From an uncultured Prevotellaceae bacterium (GTDB taxonomy: Bacteria > Bacteroidota > Bacteroidia > Bacteroidales > Muribaculaceae), in contig CALAVD010000016.1 in assembly GCA_937892085.1 (NCBI GenBank), positions 1 to 9,300 on the forward strand: a stretch of DNA of 9,300 nt, given 5' to 3'. The notes below the pieces were generated by a model, which was not told the DNA's origin, made no database searches, and was given only the letters and a program-made list of their open reading frames with translations. Of this stretch, positions 1 to 6,428 are shown piece by piece. Positions within the stretch are counted from its first letter, which is position 1. Each line of letters begins with the position of its first letter. A program made the translations under genes and the position numbers.

Positions 1-605
1 CCCCTGTTCAAGAAATTGAACCTCAAGACGGCGAGTCAAGAAACTCCCAAAAATGGATAATCGCTGCGGCGGCAGCCATCGTCCTAATTGGCGTGTGGTA
101 CTTCTTCACACACCGCAGCAAGAATCACAGCGACAAAGCAACGGAGATTGCCATAATTGACGGCAGCAGCAAACCCACTAAAGCTGAAGAGACTAAGACG
201 CAACCTATTGTCACCGACACCATAAGCGGAACCAACGTACTCTTCACTATGGCACAGAAGCATTATGGAGATCAAGCCTTCTGGGTGTATATCGCCCGTG
301 AGAACCAGGCGCAATATCCCGACTACCGCAAAATCAATAGCGGCAGCGTGGTAGTGATTCCGCCAGCCGAGAAATATGGCATCAACAGCGACAGCAAGCA
401 GAGCATCAAGACTGCCAATGCCGAGGCCATGAAACTCTACAAGGAAGTGAAAGCTGCCGAGAAGAACACACAATTGCAGGATTCTACTACCGTAAAACCT
501 TCATCAAACAACAAAACAGCAAGAAACAAAAGCTTCAAATCCGCCCCAAAGTATCACAACAAATCTTCTTCCCATCACAAAAAACACTACAGGCACCGCC
601 GTTAA
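1..605 (+). CDS. LysM-domain membrane protein, 3' end (N-terminus outside window)
   Basis: The frame is open from base 3, so this is the C-terminal 200 codons of a longer gene; the internal GTG at 93 lies within the membrane segment and is not a likely start. Visible order: a polar stretch, one hydrophobic segment of about 18 residues (nt 54-110, beginning WIIAAAAAIVLIGVW), a Ser/Thr/Lys linker, then a LysM-like domain at about nt 234-365 (motifs MAQKHYGDQAFWVYIARENQ and VVVIPP). The tail is rich in Lys, His and Arg. LysM binds glycan such as peptidoglycan, so the part after the membrane segment is probably periplasmic. From memory of the group, Bacteroidales carry proteins with an N-terminal HU-like DNA-binding domain, one membrane helix and a C-terminal LysM; this would fit, but the HU part is not visible, so that is inference. 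The TAA lies 2 nt before the helicase ATG, so the two may be cotranscribed. Confidence 0.75.
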   Translation, partial: PVQEIEPQDGESRNSQKWIIAAAAAIVLIGVWYFFTHRSKNHSDKATEIAIIDGSSKPTKAEETKTQPIVTDTISGTNVLFTMAQKHYGDQAFWVYIARENQAQYPDYRKINSGSVVVIPPAEKYGINSDSKQSIKTANAEAMKLYKEVKAAEKNTQLQDSTTVKPSSNNKTARNKSFKSAPKYHNKSSSHHKKHYRHRR

Positions 606-607
606 TA

Positions 608-2833
608 ATGAACCGCACTCAAGCCGAAATAAAGCTCATAAAGGTTTTCAACATAGAACATTTCTATGATGAACAATGGAGCGCTATCTCTAAAATTTTA
701 GCTGGTGAGCGGGTGTTGATGATTGAACGTACTGGCTTCGGGAAATCTCTTTGCTATCAGTTCCCTGCAATTCTGTTTCAAGGAATAACTATTGTGTTTT
801 CTCCTCTGATAGCATTGATGAGAGACCAAGTTAATGGACTCAGAAGCAAAGGTATTAATGCTGCATATATCAACTCCGAACAGAGTGAAGAGGAAAACAA
901 CCAAGTTATTGAACAAGCACTGAATAACCAGCTGAAAATTTTATACATTGCTCCCGAAAGACAAGAAAACCAACAATGGCTCGAGGCTGTCAGAAAAATG
1001 CGACTTTCTATGGTTGTAATTGATGAAGCTCACACAATAAGCACTTGGGGGCATGACTTCAGGCCAGCTTTCAGAAGGATTATCAACCTTGTGAAATTGC
1101 TCCCTTCACATCTCCCAGTGCTTGCCACTACTGCCACAGCAACTAAAAGAGTACAGCACGACATTGAGCAACAAATAGGCGGCAAACTCACCACAATTAG
1201 AGGCTCTCTAAAGAGAGAAAACTTCAAACTTTTTGTCATTAGAGTGAAGAGCGAGGACGAGAAAATGATTTGGCTCGCTCAGCACCTCAACAATTTTAAG
1301 GGGACTGGCATTATTTACTCTGGCACCAGGTTTGCAACCGAGGACTATGCGAAGTGGCTACAGTATGTGGGGATTGATGCGATAGATTACAATGCTGGTT
1401 TTGATGCCGACACAAGAAAAAGCGTTGAGAAAGGCCTTTTAGAAAACAAGTGGAAATGCATAGTCTCTACCAACGCATTAGGGATGGGCATTGATAAGCC
1501 TGATATTCGTTTTGTCATTCACACACAGATGCCAGTATCTCCCATTCATTATTATCAAGAAATTGGCAGAGCCGGACGCGACGGATTACCGACAATTATT
1601 ATTCTATTCTTCAACGACAACAATGACGAACAGAGCGGCGTCGCTCAAGACCTGGACCTGCCAAAGCACTTCATTGAGAACTCAAGACCAAGCAAATCAA
1701 AATACATGAAAATAATTGAGTTGCTTAAGGAAGAACCTTTGTCGGAGAGACTATTAGCTCAAAAAGGCAACATGAAACTTGGTCAAGTGCGCACCATCAG
1801 GTATGACCTGATGGATCAAGGCATTATTAAAGAAGTGGTACTTGGCAAGTCAAAAAAGTATGAATATCAATACAATGCGCCCACACTCGATTATAAGCTT
1901 TTTGACACACTCAGAGAATTAAAACTAAAAGACCTCTCAAGCATGGAAGAGTATGTCTATACCTCCTCGCCAAGGATGGGATATTTGTGCCATTTTCTTG
2001 ATAGCAACGAAGATAGCACTTACTCCAACTGCGACAACACTAATCTCCCAAAGGTCACTATCAAGGAACAAGACCCATTACTTGTAAGGAAGCTGCAAGA
2101 GTTTAGAGAAAATTATTTCCCTGAACTTGAGCTATGCGATTTTTCTTTTAAGACCCCAACTTTTGATGGTAAGAAAATCAGATTCACAGTCAGAATACCT
2201 TTTCCCGATGTAATTGAAATCAAGAAGGGAGAACAAGTCAGCAGATTTGAGAATTCAATCAGCGACAAGTATTATACAGAGCAAGAACGTGACATTATCA
2301 ATAATCTGATTTCACAACACAGGGAGAACAAGTCTCACATCACAAATGGTGTTGCCGCTGCCTATTATGGCGTGACGAATGTGGGCACTACGCTACACCG
2401 ATGCAAATATGGCAACGGCGGCGATTTTCCACAATTCCTACTAAAGCTCACTCTTAAAGCTTTCCGTAAAAAATTCGGGGATTTCCAGTTTGACATGGTT
2501 CTGTATGTGCCACCAACCATCTCAGGCGATTTAGTGAGAAATTTCGCAACATCGTTTGCTTCAATAATAAAGGTGCCTATTTGCCATCGATTAACAAAAA
2601 CAAGAAACACACAAGAGCAAAAGGTTTTTAACAGCCGATTAGGCAAGCGCGACAACGTTGAGAACGCTTTTGACATTGACATTGATGTCAAGGACAAAAC
2701 GATTATCCTCATTGATGACATCTATGATAGTGGGGAGACGCTAAAAGAGATAGGACGATTATTAACGACTAAAGGCGCCAAGTGGATAGTGCCAATAGTT
2801 ATTGCTAAAACAGTGGGAGGAACACCGCAATGA
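608..2833 (+). CDS. RecQ-family DNA helicase fused to a ComF-like phosphoribosyltransferase domain
   Basis: 741 residues. The N-terminal half has RecQ helicase motifs: Walker A as RTGFGKSLCYQFPA (41-54), DEAH box IDEAHTISTWGHDFRP (138-153), motif III TATA (175-178), motif V STNALGMGIDKPDIRFVIH (287-305) and motif VI YYQEIGRAGRDG (315-326). This predicts ATP-dependent 3'-5' DNA unwinding. Residues about 365-415 look like a winged helix inserted before the usual zinc region. The zinc region (454-478) keeps one of four expected cysteines (C475). Residues about 480-625 match nothing I recognise. The C-terminus (about 626-735) is a type I phosphoribosyltransferase of ComF type: LGKRDNVENAF (678-688) and PRPP loop IILIDDIYDSGET (699-711) with acidic pair D703/D704. 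The start is the ATG 2 nt after the preceding stop; the helicase fold begins at once. The 3' end overlaps dprA by ATGA, implying translational coupling. No HRDC domain is seen. The role is inferred to be defence or DNA uptake; the fusion itself is clear. Confidence 0.93.
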   Translation: MNRTQAEIKLIKVFNIEHFYDEQWSAISKILAGERVLMIERTGFGKSLCYQFPAILFQGITIVFSPLIALMRDQVNGLRSKGINAAYINSEQSEEENNQVIEQALNNQLKILYIAPERQENQQWLEAVRKMRLSMVVIDEAHTISTWGHDFRPAFRRIINLVKLLPSHLPVLATTATATKRVQHDIEQQIGGKLTTIRGSLKRENFKLFVIRVKSEDEKMIWLAQHLNNFKGTGIIYSGTRFATEDYAKWLQYVGIDAIDYNAGFDADTRKSVEKGLLENKWKCIVSTNALGMGIDKPDIRFVIHTQMPVSPIHYYQEIGRAGRDGLPTIIILFFNDNNDEQSGVAQDLDLPKHFIENSRPSKSKYMKIIELLKEEPLSERLLAQKGNMKLGQVRTIRYDLMDQGIIKEVVLGKSKKYEYQYNAPTLDYKLFDTLRELKLKDLSSMEEYVYTSSPRMGYLCHFLDSNEDSTYSNCDNTNLPKVTIKEQDPLLVRKLQEFRENYFPELELCDFSFKTPTFDGKKIRFTVRIPFPDVIEIKKGEQVSRFENSISDKYYTEQERDIINNLISQHRENKSHITNGVAAAYYGVTNVGTTLHRCKYGNGGDFPQFLLKLTLKAFRKKFGDFQFDMVLYVPPTISGDLVRNFATSFASIIKVPICHRLTKTRNTQEQKVFNSRLGKRDNVENAFDIDIDVKDKTIILIDDIYDSGETLKEIGRLLTTKGAKWIVPIVIAKTVGGTPQ

Positions 2834-3993
2834 ATCAAGAACTGACATATTGGGTTACATTAGCGTCAATGCCAGTTATGTGGACCAGGCGCAAGAACGA
2901 GATATACATCAACTGCTTCAAGCATGAGCCAAGAATTACAATTACACAGCTCTTTGAGCAACCATCGCTATGGCCCGAACTTGGAATAACCCAAGAAGAG
3001 GCTGAATTGTTTACACAAGCTAAAGCTGAGCTTGCCAACATTTCGTTTCTTGTAGAAGACTTGCTCTCGCAAGGCTACAACATAATACCCTTACACTCTC
3101 CTGAATATCCCACCACTTTAAAACAGAACTTAAAATCTGGAGCACCATCAGTGGTTTATACCAAAGGAAATATAGAGTTGCTTCACAAACCATCGATAGC
3201 AGTTGTCGGCACTCGCAATGCCGATGACGTTTCTCTTGAATTTACTAAAAACATTGTAGAAAAAGAGGTTGCTAAAGGCAAGGTGATAGTTAGCGGTTTT
3301 GCTAAGGGCATAGATCGTCAAGCACTTGACTCTGCACTGGAGCATGCCGGAGAAAGCATCATTGTATTGCCACAGGGCATTACCACCTTCAACTCTGGCT
3401 ACAAGCAATACTACAAGCCCATAACCCAGGGAAAAGTACTGGTATTGAGTAGTTTTCACCCAAAAGCACCATGGAGCGTGGAGTTTGCTATGGCTCGCAA
3501 TGCCATCATTTATGGCTTAGCAAGCAGCATCTATGTGGCACAAAGCGACAACAAAGGAGGCACGTGGCATGGCGTGACTGACGGGCTAAGAAAAGGTCGT
3601 GAGATTTTTGTACGATACCCTAATAAAGAAGAGAAAAATGCCAACTTGCTCTTGATTCAAAAGGGAGCGAAAGCGGTTGATTTCCTTGGTGAGAGTCTTA
3701 CCCTTTCGCCCGAGGAGTTGATGACTGCCGAAGAGAAAGAAAAAACCAAGATTGACAACGGCATCAGGCAACTACTCTCAAGAGGCATAACAACCAGCAA
3801 AGAAATCATTGCGGCACTAAAGCTTGATTGGTCCGACTCAAAGATGAAAAACCACTTGCGTAAAATGCTTGATATAGAAGAAATTAAGATAAAAAACAAA
3901 GTCTATTTTAAGAGTAAAAACTTTGCGCAACAGTCATCATTTGCCTTTGAAGACGAAATTCACTACAGCAACGATAAGGACATAAACAAATAA
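2830..3993 (+). CDS. dprA: DprA/Smf-family DNA-processing protein (Rossmann/SLOG fold)
   Basis: 387 residues, close to ordinary DprA length. The Rossmann core spans about 110-290: IAVVGTRNA (123-131), the nucleotide-loop signature VSGFAKGID (154-162), IIVLPQGI (177-184), then ARNAIIYGLASSIYVAQS (222-239) corresponding to the family's RNRIIAGLS region, and GREIFVRYP (256-264). The C-terminal stretch about 305-362 looks like the winged helix seen on many DprA proteins. The N-terminal 90 residues are helical and may be the SAM-like region, though divergent. Classical DprA binds ssDNA and loads RecA during transformation; family members also occur in conflict systems with PRTase partners. The gene starts on the ATGA overlap with the helicase-PRTase gene and is the last + strand gene. 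Given the PRTase in the partner, a role as regulator or antitoxin is as plausible as a role in transformation; the sequence does not decide. Confidence 0.91.
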   Translation: MNQELTYWVTLASMPVMWTRRKNEIYINCFKHEPRITITQLFEQPSLWPELGITQEEAELFTQAKAELANISFLVEDLLSQGYNIIPLHSPEYPTTLKQNLKSGAPSVVYTKGNIELLHKPSIAVVGTRNADDVSLEFTKNIVEKEVAKGKVIVSGFAKGIDRQALDSALEHAGESIIVLPQGITTFNSGYKQYYKPITQGKVLVLSSFHPKAPWSVEFAMARNAIIYGLASSIYVAQSDNKGGTWHGVTDGLRKGREIFVRYPNKEEKNANLLLIQKGAKAVDFLGESLTLSPEELMTAEEKEKTKIDNGIRQLLSRGITTSKEIIAALKLDWSDSKMKNHLRKMLDIEEIKIKNKVYFKSKNFAQQSSFAFEDEIHYSNDKDINK

Positions 3994-4043
3994 CCGCCCC
4001 CACGATGCATCCTTATAGTGCATAATCAGGCGCAGCCCAATTC

Positions 4044-4092
4044 TGCATTGTGCATTGGGCATTATGCATTATGCATTGTGCATTATGCATTA
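4044..4092. repeat. 7-bp tandem repeat TGCATTR, seven units
   Basis: Seven consecutive heptamers: TGCATTG, TGCATTG, GGCATTA, TGCATTA, TGCATTG, TGCATTA, TGCATTA. They sit between the convergent dprA and thiL genes. The last units overlap the thiL 3' end: the thiL stop TAA (4083-4085) and the codons just before it are made of repeat sequence. The rest of the gap (3994-4043) holds single GTGCAT and ATGCAT words but no gene and no convincing terminator. Confidence 0.9.
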
Positions 4093-5114
4093 GTAAAGGC
4101 GTTCCAGCCTTGGGCGCGGATTTCGAGTTCGCTATCGTCGCGGGTCACCATGTAAGCTCCCAGTTCGGGCTTAGTGATGCGGCCTATGAGACGCGCAGTC
4201 TTCATCTGCTCTACTTTTTCATGCTGGGTTAGCGGCACGGTGAAAAGCAGCTCGTAGTCCTCGCCTCCGTTCATGGCGGCAGTCACAAGGTTCATGTTCA
4301 GTTCCTCGGCCATCACGGCAGTCTGGTAGTCTATGGGGATGCGGTCCTCATATACGCGGCACCCCACACCACTATCCTTGCAGATGTGCAGCAGCTCGCT
4401 CGAGAGTCCGTCGCTCACATCCATCATGGCGGTGGGGCGTATGCCCAGCTCACGCAGCTCGGTGATGACGTCGGCACGAGGCTCAGGTTTTAGTTGTCGC
4501 TCCAGCAGGTACTCACGTCCAGCAAAATCGGGCTGAAAATCCTGCTGTCCCGCACCCGCCACGCGCTCACGCTCCAAAAGCTGCAAACCCATGTAGGCAG
4601 CCCCGAGGTCACCACTGACGCAGATGAGGTCGGTGTCGCGGGCTCCGCTACGATACACTATCTCACCCTCGGCTGCCTCGCCAATGCAAGTGATACTGAT
4701 GAGTAGCCCGGTGACCGATGCCGAAGTGTCGCCACCCACTAAGTCCACGCCATATCGCTCGCAAGCGGCATAGATGCCAGCATAAAGCTCATTGATGTGC
4801 TCCACTGTGAAGCGCTTGGAGATTCCTAACGACACGGTAATCTGCCGTGGGATGCCGTTCATGGCATAGACATCGCTCAGGTTTACCGCCACCGCCTTGT
4901 AACCCAGATGCTTGAGAGGCGTGTAGGTAAGGTCGAAGTGGATGCCCTCGAGCAGCAAGTCGGTAGTTACCAGCGTCTTCTTGCCGCCATAGTCGAGCAC
5001 AGCGCAATCGTCGCCCACACCCATCAAAGTGCTGCCATTCTTTGTCTTGAAATCACGTGTGAGGGCATCTATCAGCCCAAACTCTCCCAAAGTAGAAATC
5101 TCTGTCTCACTCAT
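4083..5114 (-). CDS. thiL: Thiamine-monophosphate kinase ThiL
   Basis: ThiL phosphorylates thiamine monophosphate with ATP to thiamine diphosphate, the last step of cofactor synthesis, in the cytoplasm. 343 residues, normal for the family. Signatures in order: LGEFGLID (9-16), GDDCAVL (34-40), TTDLLLEGIHF (50-60), AVNLSDVYAMNGIP (76-89), GGDTSAS (127-133), VSGDLGAAYMG (166-176), DVSDGLSSELLHIC (232-245) and NGGEDYELLFT (282-292). The Asp-rich motifs bind Mg-ATP and substrate. I chose the ATG at 5114 rather than the in-frame GTG at 5135, because the family N-terminus begins just after this ATG and a good promoter -7 box occupies 5135-5142. The final residues Asn-Ala and the stop are encoded inside the heptamer repeat. 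It converges on dprA. Confidence 0.95.
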   Translation of the reverse strand: MSETEISTLGEFGLIDALTRDFKTKNGSTLMGVGDDCAVLDYGGKKTLVTTDLLLEGIHFDLTYTPLKHLGYKAVAVNLSDVYAMNGIPRQITVSLGISKRFTVEHINELYAGIYAACERYGVDLVGGDTSASVTGLLISITCIGEAAEGEIVYRSGARDTDLICVSGDLGAAYMGLQLLERERVAGAGQQDFQPDFAGREYLLERQLKPEPRADVITELRELGIRPTAMMDVSDGLSSELLHICKDSGVGCRVYEDRIPIDYQTAVMAEELNMNLVTAAMNGGEDYELLFTVPLTQHEKVEQMKTARLIGRITKPELGAYMVTRDDSELEIRAQGWNAFTNA

Positions 5115-5134
5115 AGCTTTTATCTTTAACTGCA

Positions 5135-5165
5135 CAAAATTACAAAAAAGTTTTCAATTGGCAAT
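5135..5165 (-). promoter_or_regulatory. Bacteroidetes-type promoter for thiL
   Basis: On the - strand, ATTG (plus coordinates 5162-5165), then exactly 19 bp, then TAATTTTG (5135-5142). The Bacteroides housekeeping sigma consensus is TTTG-N19-21-TAnnTTTG. The -7 box is a full match and the -33 box differs at one base. Transcription would begin near 5128, leaving a leader of about 15 nt before the ATG at 5114. This indicates thiL can be transcribed apart from the two eroded genes upstream of it. Confidence 0.65.
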
Positions 5166-5304
5166 TTAGTGCATAGTATTATTGGAATAATCCCTCTTAT
5201 TCCTCCAAACTCATTTGCTTCATATAGTCAGGAAGAGGATTCAGAACCATTTCTTTGCGCCACTTATCGCCTTGCATAAAACAAGCATCGGCTTGCCTGT
5301 CGGC

Positions 5305-5673
5305 TTAATCTGTGATCGAGACCTCGGTCAGGAGGGCATCAACCGAGGTTTTCATCAATGCCTCGAGCATTGTCCCAGTCGCTTGGACGTTGTGGAGGCT
5401 TGTGATGTCATACTGAATGTTCCTTGCCATTGGCGAACTCTTGCTCTCGCTTTGCAGCACATAGACGATAGCATAGTGCTTGCCATTCTTAATAAGGCGG
5501 TCAACGACGATAATCTGATGCTTAGACTTGTTGATGATGAGGTTACGCCACAATTCATCTTTTGGTTGAACAAGGCTCTCCACAGGGAAGGCTTGCACGG
5601 TAACAATGGCGCCGTCGGCACGGCGCACATAACCGGGTTTCCACGGCTTGATGGCATTGGTTGATAAAATCAT
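5305..5673 (-). CDS. Hypothetical protein, probably a truncated relic
   Basis: 122 residues from ATG 5673; no family recognised. The sequence is soluble in character, with alternating hydrophobic runs such as HQIIVVDRLI and HYAIVYVLQSE that suggest beta strands, and an N-terminal motif KPWKPGYVRR. No signal peptide is present. The frame is open for 11 codons above the ATG (to TGA 5707-5709) with no alternative start, so an N-terminal part may be lost. Reading on in the same frame past the TAA (5305-5307) gives 35 more codons of protein-like sequence, including GDKWRKEMVLNPLPDYMKQM, to a TAA at 5197-5199. It lies 80 bp after the lipoprotein gene on the same strand. The overlapping + strand ORF has less protein-like content, so I prefer the - strand, but expression is unproven. 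Confidence 0.5.
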   Translation of the reverse strand: MILSTNAIKPWKPGYVRRADGAIVTVQAFPVESLVQPKDELWRNLIINKSKHQIIVVDRLIKNGKHYAIVYVLQSESKSSPMARNIQYDITSLHNVQATGTMLEALMKTSVDALLTEVSITD

Positions 5674-5753
5674 GTACTCATCGGCAACACAGTCTTTCTT
5701 ATAATTTCAAAAAAATCAGAGCACGAGACATATCAGAAACAAGGTGCAACAGA

Positions 5754-6323
5754 TTACTGATAGGTGTTTCTCACATTTTCGAGCTCTTCGGTGGTCATGC
5801 GCTTGAGAGTGACATACAAGAACACATTCTTGAGTTCTTTCTCTTTATCATCGTAGGTTACAGCGGCTCTTTTCACCACTTTCAACTCATTAGTTTTCCA
5901 ATGGATGACCCTCATGGCAGTGAAGCCATCAAAGGTGATGAGATTCTCGTTCTCATCATAACTATATTGTCTCTCACGATGCGTGAGCGCCGGCGCCGAG
6001 CTGTCCCAGTAATAGGTTATTACCTTATCGCTCTTAAACTCGTGATTCTCTGGAGCACCCCCATCCCTGTTTTTCCAGTAGTCCACCGAGTCGAGACCGC
6101 CATGGTCCAAGATTCGGTAACTTCGCGTCTCTTTCCAACCATTCCCCACGACAATGTTGTTGAAGTCGTGAGCCGTCAGTTGTTTCATGTCTTTGGTCTT
6201 AGGCAACGTAACGTTTTCCAGGTCAAAAATGTCGAACATCTCAAATTTCTCTTGGCAAGAAGAAAGAATGCAGAGAAAAAAGATTAGAATACTCGAAATC
6301 TATATTATTCGCTTTTTATTCAT
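5754..6323 (-). pseudogene. Small lipoprotein gene with in-frame amber stop at codon 8
   Basis: Starting at ATG 6323 the frame reads MNKKRII, TAG (6300-6302), then ISSILIFFLCILSSC and on without interruption to TAA at 5754-5756 (189 codons including the amber). The Lys-Lys-Arg start, hydrophobic stretch and lipobox LSSC (Cys at codon 23) form a textbook type II signal peptide apart from the TAG, so the product would be an outer-membrane or periplasmic lipoprotein. The mature part has alternating hydrophobic/polar stretches typical of beta-rich proteins and ends in a charged helix (TTEELENVRNTYQ); I do not recognise the family. The first ATG after the amber is at 6239 and would give a 161-residue protein without a signal peptide. 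Neighbours sppA and thiL use TAG and TAA as ordinary stops, so amber recoding is unlikely. A recent nonsense mutation or a sequence error is likelier. Confidence 0.7.
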
Positions 6324-6348
6324 GGCTACATCATAAATTTGAAAAACA

Positions 6349-6403
6349 ACAGATTATTCTCAAGTCAGTGAGATAACACTCTCCAACCTAAAGAATAATC
6401 TGT
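6349..6403 (-). terminator. Candidate terminator after the purine nucleoside phosphorylase gene
   Basis: A perfect 12-bp stem pairs ACAGATTATTCT (6349-6360) with AGAATAATCTGT (6392-6403). The 31-nt loop contains a small inner hairpin (AGTG 6367-6370 with CACT 6377-6380). On the - strand the structure starts 25 nt after the phosphorylase stop and is followed by TGTTTTTC. The stem is A+T-rich and the loop long, so it is weaker than a classic intrinsic terminator. Confidence 0.5.
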
Positions 6404-6428
6404 GTCGCAAAAAACAATTATCGTTGTG

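Noticed and set aside
84..473. 129-residue - strand ORF
   Set aside because: Antisense to the LysM protein gene, whose membrane segment and LysM domain are recognisable.
5115..5135. GTG at 5135 as thiL start
   Set aside because: It overlaps the -7 promoter box, and the ThiL family N-terminus begins at the ATG at 5114.
5215..5664. 149-residue + strand ORF
   Set aside because: Begins at TTG and is opposite the hypothetical - strand gene, which reads more like a protein.
5661..6287. 208-residue + strand ORF
   Set aside because: Antisense to the lipoprotein gene, whose frame carries a lipobox signal peptide; no recognisable domain.
5754..6323. Amber codon as evidence of stop-codon reassignment
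   Set aside because: sppA ends in TAG and would otherwise read into the repeat array; one TAG in a non-essential gene is better explained by mutation or sequence error.
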